Source of the DNA: Actinomycetota bacterium
Lineage (GTDB): Bacteria; Actinomycetota; Actinomycetes; Streptosporangiales; Streptosporangiaceae
NCBI GenBank assembly: GCA_027313705.1
Contig: DAHVDE010000008.1
Span: forward strand, 40,470-104,469
Length of the DNA stretch: 64,000 nt
Reading direction: 5' to 3'
Below, piece after piece: positions 17,046 to 25,923 of this stretch. A model generated the notes under the pieces. It was given only the letters and a program-made list of their open reading frames with translations, made no database searches and was not told where the DNA came from. The first letter of the stretch is position 1, and every line of letters starts with the position of its first letter. The position numbers and the translations under genes were made by a program.

Positions 17046-18233
17046 ATGTCAGGAAGCGACTTGCGGGTAGCCGTGGTCGGGGCCGGGATCGCCGGCCTGA
17101 CCCTGGCGGCCGCTTTGAGGGAAGCGGGCGTACGGTGCCTGATCTACGAGCGCGCGCCGAAGCTCGGAGAGGTCGGCGCGGGCATCCAGCTCTCGCCTAA
17201 CGGCACTCGCCTGCTTGAGCGGCTCGGCGTCGGCTCGGCGCTGCGGGAGCGAGCGGTCAGGCCAGCGGCCATCGAGATGCGTCGCTGGGACTCCGGCGGC
17301 CTGCTCATGCGCACGGTACTCGGCCAGGCATGCGAAGACATGTATCAGGGCCCTTACTACTGCCTGCACCGGGCCGATCTGCACGCGATCCTGGCTGACC
17401 TGCTACCCGGCGACGTCATCCGCCTGGCAACCAGCGTGGTTGGCGTCACCGACGCCGGAGGAAAGGCCGCGATCCGGTTCGCCGACGGCTCCGTCGATAC
17501 AGCGGACGTCATAGTCGGGGCGGACGGTATCCGCTCGGTCGTGCGGCAGGCGCTGATCGACGATGAACCGCGCTTCTCCGGCCAGGCGGTCTATCGGGGA
17601 CTCATCGCCTCGGACCGGCTGCCTGGCCTGCTCGACGAGCCCAGGGTGCAAATCTGGCTCGGTCCTGGCCAGCATTGCGTCTGCTACCCGGTGTCGGCTG
17701 GCAGGCAGATCAGCTTCGTGGCTACCGCCCCGGCCGGGCAGTGGCGCAGCGAGTCCTGGACCGAGGAGGCAAAGGCCGACGACGTGATAGAGGCCTACCA
17801 GGGCTGGAACCCGCAGGTACAGTCACTGCTCGACGCCGCCGACCGGGTTACTCGCTGGGCGCTGCATGACCGGGCGCCGGTCAGCCGGTGGAGCGGCCGG
17901 CGAATTACCATTGCCGGTGACGCCGCGCACCCGATGCTTCCCTTCGGGGCACAGGGCGCGAACCAGGCCATCGAGGACGCCGTCACGCTCGCCGCGTGCC
18001 TGAGCGCGGCCACGTCGGCGCAGGTGCCAGCAGCCTTGCGGCGGTACGAGGAAATTCGCAGGCCAAGGACCGAGCATGTGCAGCAGTCCATCTTGCGCAA
18101 CGCGCGCAACCATCACTTCGCCGACGGCGCGGAGCAGCGCGCCAGGGACCAGGCCATGAACGAGAACTGGGGGCTGCGCGGCCAGGGCTGGCTGTTCGGC
18201 TACGACGCGCTTGAGGAGGTCGGATCCAGGTGA
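17046..18233 (+). CDS. FAD-dependent aromatic monooxygenase (salicylate-hydroxylase-like)
   Basis: 395 residues from ATG 17046; ATG 17043 is directly before it but only two bases from GAGGA. Group A flavoprotein hydroxylase: N-terminal dinucleotide fold VVGAGIAGLTLA, the ribose-binding E of YERAPKLGEVGAGIQL, RADLHAIL, VGADGIRS (DG motif) and GDAAHPMLPFGAQGANQAIEDA (GD motif). Members use NAD(P)H and oxygen to hydroxylate, sometimes with decarboxylation, benzoates. It is followed by the SDR with a 4-base overlap. Likely tailors or hydroxylates an aminohydroxybenzoate unit. Confidence 0.88.
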   Translation: MSGSDLRVAVVGAGIAGLTLAAALREAGVRCLIYERAPKLGEVGAGIQLSPNGTRLLERLGVGSALRERAVRPAAIEMRRWDSGGLLMRTVLGQACEDMYQGPYYCLHRADLHAILADLLPGDVIRLATSVVGVTDAGGKAAIRFADGSVDTADVIVGADGIRSVVRQALIDDEPRFSGQAVYRGLIASDRLPGLLDEPRVQIWLGPGQHCVCYPVSAGRQISFVATAPAGQWRSESWTEEAKADDVIEAYQGWNPQVQSLLDAADRVTRWALHDRAPVSRWSGRRITIAGDAAHPMLPFGAQGANQAIEDAVTLAACLSAATSAQVPAALRRYEEIRRPRTEHVQQSILRNARNHHFADGAEQRARDQAMNENWGLRGQGWLFGYDALEEVGSR

Positions 18234-19006
18234 ACCTGTCAGGATCCGTCGTGCTCGTGACCGGCGCGGCGCAGGGCATCGGAGCCGCCGTGGCCCGCGC
18301 GTTCGGCGGCAGGGGCGCCATCGTGGCCGCAGTGGACGCCAATGACGGCCAGCTCAGATGCCAGGCCGACGCCCTGTGCGCAGCGGGACACAAGATCATC
18401 GCGTACCCGGGCGACGTGCGGGACGGCCTCGCAGTCAGCGGCCTAGTCGATCGGGTGGAGCGGGAGTGCGGGCCGGTCGACGTGCTGGTCAACGCTGCAG
18501 GCGTACTGCGCACCGGTCCGGTGATCGACTGCACGGACGAGGACTGGAACGCGGTGATCGCGGTCAACCTCACCGGCGTTTTCAACGTTTCCCGGCCGGT
18601 GGCTGCCCGGATGGCCACGCGCGGCGGCGGAACCATCGTCACTATCGCTTCCAACGCTGGCGGGGTGCCGCGCATGCACATGGCCGCCTATGCGGCGTCG
18701 AAGGCCGCGACGACCATGTTCACCAGGTGCCTCGGACTGGAACTGGCCGTGCACGGCGTACGGTGCAACGTGGTCTCCCCCGGTTCCACGGATACTCCCA
18801 TGCTTCGCGGCATGTGGCACGACGGTGACAACGCGCAGACCGTCATCGAAGGCACGCCGTCCGCCTACCGGGTCGGTATCCCGCTCGGAAAGCTGGCCGC
18901 GCCTGAAGACATCGCCAGCGCGGTAGTCTTCCTCGCCTCTGACCAAGCTTCCCACATCACGATGCAGAACCTCTATGTCGACGGCGGCGCCGCCCTGCGG
19001 GCTTGA
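18230..19006 (+). CDS. SDR dehydrogenase, likely trans-2,3-dihydro-3-hydroxyanthranilate oxidising
   Basis: 258 residues from GTG 18230, overlapping the previous stop. Classical short-chain dehydrogenase: [11 protein letters not shown] cofactor motif, NAAG, catalytic Ser in IASNAGG and YAASKAA (YxxxK), and a C-terminal [10 protein letters not shown]. It resembles 2,3-dihydro-2,3-dihydroxybenzoate dehydrogenase (EntA) types. In pathways with PhzD and PhzE homologues but no PhzF, such an enzyme aromatises DHHA to 3-hydroxyanthranilate; the next gene here is the PhzD homologue, and no phzF is visible. Confidence 0.87.
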   Translation: MNLSGSVVLVTGAAQGIGAAVARAFGGRGAIVAAVDANDGQLRCQADALCAAGHKIIAYPGDVRDGLAVSGLVDRVERECGPVDVLVNAAGVLRTGPVIDCTDEDWNAVIAVNLTGVFNVSRPVAARMATRGGGTIVTIASNAGGVPRMHMAAYAASKAATTMFTRCLGLELAVHGVRCNVVSPGSTDTPMLRGMWHDGDNAQTVIEGTPSAYRVGIPLGKLAAPEDIASAVVFLASDQASHITMQNLYVDGGAALRA

Positions 19007-19023
19007 TCAGGAAGGAGCAGATC

Positions 19024-19686
19024 ATGGGCATCCCTGTTATTCCCCCGTACCCCATGCTGACCGAGGCGGACCTGCCACCGGCTGAAGTGCCGTGGATTCC
19101 CGACCCTAAGCGAGCGGTCGTGCTGGTCCACGACATGCAGCGGTACTTCATGAGCGGGTTCGCTCCTGGCCAGCCGCCCCTCGCCGAGCTAGTCGCCAAC
19201 ATTGAGCTGCTGCTGCGGTCAGCGCGCGACCTTGACGTCCCCGTCGCTTACACCGCGCAGCCGGGGAGCATGACCCGCGAGCAGCGCGGGCTGCTGCACG
19301 ACTTCTGGGGTCCTGGCATGACAGCCGAACCGCAGAACAAGGCCATCATCGACGAGCTTGCCCCGGCCCAGGGGGACGCCGTTCTCACCAAGTGGCGCTA
19401 CAGCGGCTTTCACCGTACCGGCCTGGGTGATCTTCTGGCCGGCCTGAGCCGCGACCAGCTCATCATCTGCGGCGTCTACGCTCACATCGGCTGCCTGATG
19501 ACGGCCCTGGACGCCTTCACGCTTGACGTTCAGCCGTTCTTCGTCGCTGATGCGCTCGGCGATTTCTCTCGCGACGAGCACCTCATGGCGGTTCGCTACG
19601 CAGCTCAGCGGTGCGCGCTGGCGTGCACCACCAGCCAGCTTCTCAGCCAGCTCCAGGCCGGCGCGGTGCCCGCGAGGTCCTCCTGA
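19024..19686 (+). CDS. phzD: Isochorismatase, PhzD-like
   Basis: 220 residues from ATG 19024, with AAGGAG eight bases upstream (the GTG/TTG start in the track at 19003 overlaps the SDR and has no site). Cysteine-hydrolase fold with catalytic Asp in VLVHDMQRYF, Lys in LTKWRYSGFH, and the PhzD fingerprint ICGVYAHIGCLMTALDAF, where glycine precedes Cys-equivalent positions. Hydrolyses 2-amino-2-deoxyisochorismate to trans-2,3-dihydro-3-hydroxyanthranilate and pyruvate. Last gene of the operon; ends 7 bases before the end of the convergent PhzE gene. Confidence 0.92.
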   Translation: MGIPVIPPYPMLTEADLPPAEVPWIPDPKRAVVLVHDMQRYFMSGFAPGQPPLAELVANIELLLRSARDLDVPVAYTAQPGSMTREQRGLLHDFWGPGMTAEPQNKAIIDELAPAQGDAVLTKWRYSGFHRTGLGDLLAGLSRDQLIICGVYAHIGCLMTALDAFTLDVQPFFVADALGDFSRDEHLMAVRYAAQRCALACTTSQLLSQLQAGAVPARSS

Positions 19687-19693
19687 GCCCGCC

Positions 19694-21667
19694 TCACACG
19701 GGAAGAAGGGCGAGCCCGCCGCCTCTGCTCGTGCCCGCGAGCGTGGTCAGGTGCGCGGCCAGCAGCGCCGATCCCTGTCTGGTCAGCAGGGACTCGGGGT
19801 GGAACTGCATCGATACGAAGCCGCGACCGCGGAGTCCGTGCACTCGCCCGGTCGCCGGCTCGCGGCTCACTTCGACCGGCCCGTGCCACCCGGTTCCAGG
19901 CAGCGAGCTGGCATCACTGTGCGCGACGAATGTGTTGTAGAAGCCCACGGTCTCGATCTGGCCGAAAAAATCGATCGTCTGCTGGGTGCCCTGATTCGGC
20001 TTGTCCAGGCGGGTCAGCGGAAGGCCGACGACTCCGCTGAGGACTTGATGTCCGAGGCAGATCCCCAGGAACGGGACGTCGCGGGCGATGAGGTCGCGGC
20101 AGAGGGCGTACAAGGTGGCGATCCTGGAGTCGCTCAGGTCGGCTGGATCACCAGGACCCGGTCCGATCACCGCCAGGTCCGTACTGGGAACAGCCGCGCG
20201 CGGCCTGGCGGCGAACGCGCGGTAAGACTCGACGGTGACACTGAGGCCAAGTGCCCGCAGGTGCTGGTCAAGCATCGCGGTGAAAGCATCTTCGGCATCC
20301 ACGATGAAGACACGCAGCCCGGCAAGCTCAGGCACGGCCCGGTTGCGCAACCCTGGCGGCGTGAACCAGAACGGGGCGAGCGCCGCGTTGCGTGCTGTCA
20401 GCGCCGATCCGATCTGAGGCAGGTCAGCTACCCGTGGCCGCAGCGCGGCGGCGGTCTGCGGCTCCAGGCCGCCGCCTACACCGAGCGCCGTCAGCAGTCC
20501 GGCGGCCTTGGCCCGGGTCTCAGCGACCTCAGAGCCTGGGTCAGACAGGCGGACCAGCGTCGCGCCAACTCCGATCCGCACCTCTCCGGCCGCGTCGATG
20601 TCGGCGGTACGGATGACGATCGCGGAATCCATGGCCGGCGCGCCGGCCGTGTCCGTGCCGAGGAGCGCGATGACGCCGCTGTAATAACCGCGGCCGGCCG
20701 GCTCCCTGCGGGCTATCACCCGGCACGCGTTCTGCACCGGGCTGCCGGTGACGGTGGGCGCGGGCAGCGTTTCCCGCAGCACGTCCCTGACGTCAAGCGC
20801 GCTGCGGCCATCGATCAGGTACTCGGTGTGCGCGAGTTGCGCCATCTCCTTCAGGAACGGCCCGACCACCTGGCCGCCGCTCGAGCAGACCTTGGCCATC
20901 ATCTTGAGTTCCTCGTCGACCACCATGCAGAGTTCTTCGGTCTCCTTCGGGTCTGCAAGGAACCTCAAGACATCCGCTACTCGCGGACCGCCCTGCGGGT
21001 AGCGGCATGTCCCGCTGATCGGGTTCATTACCGCGACGCCGTCGTGCAGGCTGACGTGCCTTTCAGGCGACGCACCGAGGAAGGTGCGCGTCCCTGTGTG
21101 GAATATGAAGGTCCAGTACGCACCTGTCTCGCTCAGCAGCAACCGCCGGTAGATGGCCAGGGCGATCAGGGGCGAGTACCCCCCGATAGTGGCCATGAAC
21201 GACCGCTTGATCACGAAGTTGGAGCCGGCGCCAGTGCCGATCTCCTCGGCCTGGACATCTTCGACCAGGTCGGCGTACGTGTCGTCGTCGATGTCGAAAC
21301 CGCGGTCCGTGAGGTGGATGGGAACGTCGGGGATCTGTGTCGTCACCTCGGCCGCTGGCATCCTGACCTGCCGCCGCACCGTCATCGCCAAAATCGGCGC
21401 GCCGTCATCGCGGCAGTCGAATCCGCGTTCAGCCACTTGCCGGTAAGGGATGATCGCGAGCATCCGGTGCCGGGGCCTCGCGGGCGTACCGTCGTGCGGC
21501 AGACCGCAGGCGGGCAGCTCGGACAGGGTCTGGTACTGGGTCATCTCTCCCTGCAGCACGTCAACGAGACCGGCTCCGTCCGGCGAGAAGGGCCGGTGAA
21601 TGAGTGCGAACGCCCGCGAGCCTGTGAACAGGCCGGCGAGGTCCAGTGCCCGTCCGCTGCTGGTCAT
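19694..21667 (-). CDS. phzE: 2-Amino-2-deoxyisochorismate synthase (PhzE-like fusion)
   Basis: 657 residues. ATG 21667 is chosen because it overlaps the upstream stop as ATGA and has GGGAG seven bases before it; ATG 21673 is too close to the site. N-terminal chorismate-utilising domain (1-~420) with PISGTCRYPQGG, MVVDEELKMMA and HTEYLIDG, then a linker, then a class I glutamine amidotransferase domain with GICLGHQVLSG (catalytic Cys) and MQFHPES (His/Glu). Converts chorismate plus glutamine to ADIC, the substrate of the PhzD homologue on the opposite strand. The 722-residue plus-strand ORF here is a shadow. Confidence 0.93.
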   Translation of the reverse strand: MTSSGRALDLAGLFTGSRAFALIHRPFSPDGAGLVDVLQGEMTQYQTLSELPACGLPHDGTPARPRHRMLAIIPYRQVAERGFDCRDDGAPILAMTVRRQVRMPAAEVTTQIPDVPIHLTDRGFDIDDDTYADLVEDVQAEEIGTGAGSNFVIKRSFMATIGGYSPLIALAIYRRLLLSETGAYWTFIFHTGTRTFLGASPERHVSLHDGVAVMNPISGTCRYPQGGPRVADVLRFLADPKETEELCMVVDEELKMMAKVCSSGGQVVGPFLKEMAQLAHTEYLIDGRSALDVRDVLRETLPAPTVTGSPVQNACRVIARREPAGRGYYSGVIALLGTDTAGAPAMDSAIVIRTADIDAAGEVRIGVGATLVRLSDPGSEVAETRAKAAGLLTALGVGGGLEPQTAAALRPRVADLPQIGSALTARNAALAPFWFTPPGLRNRAVPELAGLRVFIVDAEDAFTAMLDQHLRALGLSVTVESYRAFAARPRAAVPSTDLAVIGPGPGDPADLSDSRIATLYALCRDLIARDVPFLGICLGHQVLSGVVGLPLTRLDKPNQGTQQTIDFFGQIETVGFYNTFVAHSDASSLPGTGWHGPVEVSREPATGRVHGLRGRGFVSMQFHPESLLTRQGSALLAAHLTTLAGTSRGGGLALLPV

Positions 21668-23274
21668 GACCATACTCCCGTCTGCTGGTAGCCGCGGGCG
21701 CGGTCGAGCACCGCGCCAGCGTCATCTGGCGTGGCGCTGCCCTGCCAGGCCACATGCTGGTCAGGTCGCACCAGCACGAGATCACAGGACCAGCGGCGAC
21801 GTACCGCCGCGTCGTCTTCCCTGAGCCAGACGAGCGGGATATGACGCTGCGCGGCCTCCTTGACGAACGTCTCCCCCGCGTCAGTTCCCGACAGGTCAAC
21901 CAGCGTGAAGCCGGTGCCAAGAAGCCGGTAGAGCGGGGTGCCGCCCAACTGTGCTGAAGGGAGCCTGCCGCCTGGCCATGGCACTGCGGCGACCTCACCC
22001 CAGTGCCATGACGGCGGGCTGCCTGCGACCACGCACACCACAGGCGAGCCGCTGTACCGATAGCCGAAATGGATCCCGACGTTGTCGAGCTGGTAGGCCT
22101 CTTGCCTGAGGAAGCCAGCCAGTACCTCCGTAGGCGTGCCGATCGCGGCGAGCCTGGCGAATCGCTGCCAAGCCTCCATCAGGTTTGCGCACATCTCTTT
22201 GTTGAACAGGGCAACGGGGCGACGCTCGGCCTGGTAGCTGTCAAGCAGTCCTGAGCCGCCCCAGCCTGCCGTACTTGCGGCGAGCTTCCAGCCAAGATCG
22301 ACGGCATCGGCGATCCCGGTATTGGCTCCATGCCCGCCGACCGGGTAGAACTGGTGAGCCGCGTCGCCGGCCAGGAACACCGGCCCGGCTCGGTATGCGT
22401 CAGCTACCGCCAGGGTTCCCCGCCAGTAGCTGACCTCAAGCAACTCTTCGATTGCGAACTCGCAACCGAATTTCTCCTGCATCACGGCGACCGGGTCTGG
22501 CGGCGGCTGGCCGTCGGCGACCAGGAAGCTCGCTGTCCAGGTGCGCTCGCCATCACGGGAGACCAGGTTGAGACCGCGGGTCGTAGTGGTGAGGAAGGCC
22601 GGGCCGTAGCGGCACAGCGCGGGGTCTGAGCTGGTGAAATAGAGCGAGCAATGCTGGGTCGGCGGACCTGACGCGCTGACGGCAATGCCAGCCGCCTCGC
22701 GGATTGTGCTGGCTGCCCCGTCGCAGGCCACGAGATACCTGGCAGTCACGCAGGCGGGTCCGCCAGGGCCGGTCACGCTAGCGCGCACGCCGGTCCCTGC
22801 GGGCGCGAAGCCCGTGACGCGCCAGCCTTCCCTCAGGTCGACCAGCGGATGCGCTCGCGCCGCCCGGCGCAGCACTTCCTCAAGTAGCGAGCCCTGCACC
22901 CGCTGGTACGCCTGCTCGGGCGCGGTGCCATCGGTGACCGCCGAGTTACGGCGGGAAACCTCGGCAACCGATGGGTATCGCCAGACGGTGACCGGGGGCT
23001 CGGCGGCGCTGCGGCTGAAGATGAAGCTGGCAGGCTGGTCCGCTGCCACGCCGCGGGACCGTATCTCGGCGCTGACGCCAAGCCGGTCGAGCAGTTCCAT
23101 GCTCCGGCCGTTCACGTAATCCATCTTCGGGAACCTGGGCGGCCGGACCGATTTCTCCAAGACGATGCTCGGCGTGCCATGACGGGCGAGTTCCAGAGCC
23201 AGCACCGAGCCCACCGGGCCTGCCCCCGCCACGAGGACCGGGGTGTCGAAGATGTGACCGCTCACGATGACCAC
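21664..23274 (-). CDS. FAD-dependent monooxygenase (PheA/TfdB type)
   Basis: 536 residues. Group A flavin hydroxylase: VLVAGAGPVGSVLALELARHG, the DG-motif segment VACDGAASTIREAAG, GDAAHQFYPVGGHGANTGIADAVDLGWKLAA, and a thioredoxin-like C-terminal domain as in phenol hydroxylases and the hydroxylases of polyketide tailoring. It heads the minus operon and overlaps PhzE by four bases. It probably hydroxylates an aromatic intermediate of the cluster. The palindrome ATCACGTGAT lies 90 bases upstream of its start. Confidence 0.88.
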   Translation of the reverse strand: MVIVSGHIFDTPVLVAGAGPVGSVLALELARHGTPSIVLEKSVRPPRFPKMDYVNGRSMELLDRLGVSAEIRSRGVAADQPASFIFSRSAAEPPVTVWRYPSVAEVSRRNSAVTDGTAPEQAYQRVQGSLLEEVLRRAARAHPLVDLREGWRVTGFAPAGTGVRASVTGPGGPACVTARYLVACDGAASTIREAAGIAVSASGPPTQHCSLYFTSSDPALCRYGPAFLTTTTRGLNLVSRDGERTWTASFLVADGQPPPDPVAVMQEKFGCEFAIEELLEVSYWRGTLAVADAYRAGPVFLAGDAAHQFYPVGGHGANTGIADAVDLGWKLAASTAGWGGSGLLDSYQAERRPVALFNKEMCANLMEAWQRFARLAAIGTPTEVLAGFLRQEAYQLDNVGIHFGYRYSGSPVVCVVAGSPPSWHWGEVAAVPWPGGRLPSAQLGGTPLYRLLGTGFTLVDLSGTDAGETFVKEAAQRHIPLVWLREDDAAVRRRWSCDLVLVRPDQHVAWQGSATPDDAGAVLDRARGYQQTGVWS

Positions 23275-23363
23275 TCCCCATCAGCGCTCAGCTCACTGGT
23301 ACTCAGCCGGGATTCCTTCGCCTCCACGAGCATCTGATCAGCGCAGCTTCCTGACATCACGTC

Positions 23364-23373
23364 ATCACGTGAT
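23364..23373. promoter_or_regulatory. Palindrome ATCACGTGAT upstream of the monooxygenase/PhzE operon
   Basis: Perfect 10-base palindrome, preceded directly by a half copy (ATCACGTC at 23356-23363). It is identical to the site at 10165-10174 and lies in the 126-base gap between the LAL regulator end and the monooxygenase start. Confidence 0.55.
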
Positions 23374-23400
23374 CTGGACGGGTGGTTTCCCGCGCGTGAG

Positions 23401-25818
23401 CTAGCGGCCAGCGAGCACGACTCCCGCCTGCGCTTCCTGGCGGGGCGCGAAGCGCCTGGTGAGCTCCACGCGGTTGTTGACGCCGAATTTCGAGAAGATG
23501 TGCCGCAGGTGACTGTCCACCGTGTGCGGCGACAGGTACAGCCGGGTGGCGATCTCCCGGTTGGTCAGTCCCTCGATGACAAGTTGCGCGACGGGCAGTT
23601 CCGACTGGGTCAGCTTCGGGCATGGGCTGGCACTAGAGCCAGGCTGCGCCTCCCGCTGGGCCGATTCCCGCAGGAACTTCTGCACGGCGGTGACATGGCG
23701 CTGCGCGCCCGCGTTGGCGTACAGGCGAAGTGCCTCCTCGATGTGCTCGGCGGCACACCGCCAGTGGCCCGCCTCGCGTTCGGCACGTGCGGTGTCCTCA
23801 AGTGCGACGGCCCGCACCAGCGGACGCGGGCTCGCTGTGTAATACCGCAGTGCCGTCTGCAGGGCATCAAGATCTGCCTGGCGCAGGCCAGCGGCATGCT
23901 GCGCCGCCCCGGCAAGGGATGGAACCGCGGGGTTCTGTCCGGAAATTTGCCGCAAGGCGGTCACGATGGCCGCGGCAAACGCCCCAGCTCCGGCCCGCTG
24001 GGCGAGCTTCAGCAGCGCGAGACCAGCTGCCGGGACGGCGGCGAGCGGCAAGCTACCCGGCAGCGCCTCGATCAGGGGCGTCGCCGTCTTCAGCGCCAGG
24101 TCCTGTTCTCCCGCGGCGTCCTGGTAGAGGGCCAGCGGCCAGAGCAGTCCGAGCGGGCCGCCATCGGCCGCCGGTTCAAGGCGCTTCGCATAGCGCTCGG
24201 CGGCGTTCAGGTCACCCTGGTGGACGGCCACCTCAAGCATCAGGGCAAGGGAACGCATGCTCAGCTGCGGCGCCTTGAGCCGCTCGGCACTCTCCAGGCC
24301 CTTCTCGGCCTCGCTCGCCGCCTCGGCCAGCAGCCCCTGAGCCAGGCGCAATTCGGCGGTGAAGTAATAACACGAGGGCGTGAGCCAGGCGTTCTCCGGC
24401 AGCGACTGGCGGCTGCGTATCCAGGAATAGCCAGCCTCGGCTTCCTCGAACCGGTCGGCGGCGGCCAGCGCACGGCTGAGCCAGAGCCGCGGATGGCACG
24501 AGACGGCGTCGTCGCCGGTGGCTTCCGCTTCGGCTGCGGCCGCCCGCGCGCAGCTGATAGCCGTGTCGAGGTTTCCCTCGTCGTACGCTGTCGCCCCCTT
24601 GGCCACATTCCCTGACAGCCTGCTCTGGACGCCAGCGATCCCGGCCCGCAGGGCCGCCTCAACTCCGGCTCGCTCAGGGACCGCGCTTCCGGTGGCGCGG
24701 TCCTGCCCGTACTTCAGATGGCTTGCCTGGGCGGCCCGCTCCTGCTCGCTGTTCTGCTCTCGCACCGTGATCATCAAAGTCGCGGCCTCACGGCACAACG
24801 CGATCTTGATAGGCTCGTAGAGATTCCGGTAAATCGCCTCGCGGATCAGGTCATGGTTGAACCACAACTCCGCCCCGTCAGCGACCAGAATGCCGGCCTG
24901 GACCGTCTCCTTGGCGATCGGCAGCAACTCGACCGTACCCCGGCTGAGCAGGCATGCGGCTTCGTGCACCGTGAACGGGCGATTCAAGAGTGCACCCACG
25001 TCGAGCAATGCACGCGCGTCCGCGGACAGATCCTGGAGCCGGAGCATAACAGCGTCAAAGAGTCCGGCAGGCAGGTCTCCCGGCAGGTACGTTCCCGCGC
25101 CCTCCACGACGGCGAGCCGGCCGCTGTCGCGCAGTGCGCCGAAGAGCAGTCGCAACAGGAATGGATTGCCAGAGGCGCGGCTGGCCAGCCTCAGCGCGGC
25201 CTGGTCAGGGAAGGCGCCTAGCGCCTCGGCGCACAACTCAGCCACCGCGCCGTCGTCGAGCGGACCTAGCTCGATCCGATGCGCGTCCTCGGTCATCAGC
25301 CGGTCGATGGTGCCCACTGCGGGGCAGAGCGGAATGCACGGATTCAGCGCGAGCATCCAGAAGACCGGCGCGGTGGCCAGTTCCGGCACCAGCGTCCTGA
25401 TCACCATCAATGTCAGTTCATCGGCCCACTGGGCGTCGTCTACGGCAATGTACAATGGTCGATCGCGAACGTGAGTTTCGATGATCTCCCTGATGCGGTC
25501 GATCAGCCAGAAGCAATCATTTCCGTGCCCCCCGAGCGTGCCCGCGTCGATTCCTGGCAGGCCGCCGCGCCGCAGTCCAGGCAACAGCGTGCTTAACGGG
25601 GCGACCCGGTCCAGTTCTGTGGCCCGGCAGTTTACCGTCGTCATTCCGAGCAACCTGGCTTCGTCTGTGACCTCCTGAAGCAGGCGGCTTTTCCCGAGAC
25701 CGGTGGTCCCTTCGACTACCACGCACTGGCTGGAACCCGTCCGGGCCGCAGAAAGCAGCCCGCGGACCTTGGCCACGATCTCCTGTCTGCCCGCAAGCCG
25801 ATTCTTGGTCGAATACAT
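23401..25818 (-). CDS. LAL-family (large ATP-binding LuxR-type) transcriptional regulator
   Basis: 805 residues, the usual LAL size. N-terminal STAND/AAA-type ATPase with Walker A EGTTGLGKSRLL (residue ~35) and Walker B LYIAVDDAQWADE; a long helical TPR-like middle; and a C-terminal LuxR helix-turn-helix (LTQSELPVAQLVIEGLTNREIA..LYLSPHTVDSHLRHIFSKFGV). LAL regulators typically activate the antibiotic cluster they sit in. It lies upstream of, and in line with, the monooxygenase/PhzE operon. A 27-base palindrome lies 41 bases before its start. Confidence 0.92.
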   Translation of the reverse strand: MYSTKNRLAGRQEIVAKVRGLLSAARTGSSQCVVVEGTTGLGKSRLLQEVTDEARLLGMTTVNCRATELDRVAPLSTLLPGLRRGGLPGIDAGTLGGHGNDCFWLIDRIREIIETHVRDRPLYIAVDDAQWADELTLMVIRTLVPELATAPVFWMLALNPCIPLCPAVGTIDRLMTEDAHRIELGPLDDGAVAELCAEALGAFPDQAALRLASRASGNPFLLRLLFGALRDSGRLAVVEGAGTYLPGDLPAGLFDAVMLRLQDLSADARALLDVGALLNRPFTVHEAACLLSRGTVELLPIAKETVQAGILVADGAELWFNHDLIREAIYRNLYEPIKIALCREAATLMITVREQNSEQERAAQASHLKYGQDRATGSAVPERAGVEAALRAGIAGVQSRLSGNVAKGATAYDEGNLDTAISCARAAAAEAEATGDDAVSCHPRLWLSRALAAADRFEEAEAGYSWIRSRQSLPENAWLTPSCYYFTAELRLAQGLLAEAASEAEKGLESAERLKAPQLSMRSLALMLEVAVHQGDLNAAERYAKRLEPAADGGPLGLLWPLALYQDAAGEQDLALKTATPLIEALPGSLPLAAVPAAGLALLKLAQRAGAGAFAAAIVTALRQISGQNPAVPSLAGAAQHAAGLRQADLDALQTALRYYTASPRPLVRAVALEDTARAEREAGHWRCAAEHIEEALRLYANAGAQRHVTAVQKFLRESAQREAQPGSSASPCPKLTQSELPVAQLVIEGLTNREIATRLYLSPHTVDSHLRHIFSKFGVNNRVELTRRFAPRQEAQAGVVLAGR

Positions 25819-25858
25819 CCTTCTCCTCCAACCAAACAGCCGCGAACGGCTGATCCGA

Positions 25859-25885
25859 TATAAGATAAATGCGATTTATCGTATA
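25859..25885. promoter_or_regulatory. 27-base imperfect palindrome upstream of the LAL gene
   Basis: TATAAGATAAAT-GCG-ATTTATCGTATA: twelve-base arms with a single mismatch, in one of the most AT-rich stretches of the window. It sits between the LAL start (25818) and the MFS stop (25924). On the minus strand it also holds TATA-like elements suited to a -10 box, so it may be promoter plus operator of the regulator. Confidence 0.6.
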
Positions 25886-25923
25886 ATAATTGGCCAATCG
25901 CTCGCAGCGGACGGCGGCGCCGG

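Noticed and set aside
19523-21691. 722-codon plus-strand ORF
   Set aside because: It lies antisense to the PhzE gene, has Arg/Gly/Ala-biased low-complexity composition and no family pattern; it is a shadow of high-GC coding.
10278-23274. Phenazine cluster
   Set aside because: PhzE- and PhzD-like genes are present, but no phzF, phzB or phzG homologue is visible, and an EntA-like SDR is, so 3-hydroxyanthranilate is the more likely branch product.
10278-23274. Grixazone/phenoxazinone cluster
   Set aside because: GriI/GriH homologues are present, but I see no copper phenoxazinone synthase (GriF) or aryl-acid reductase (GriC/GriD) genes.
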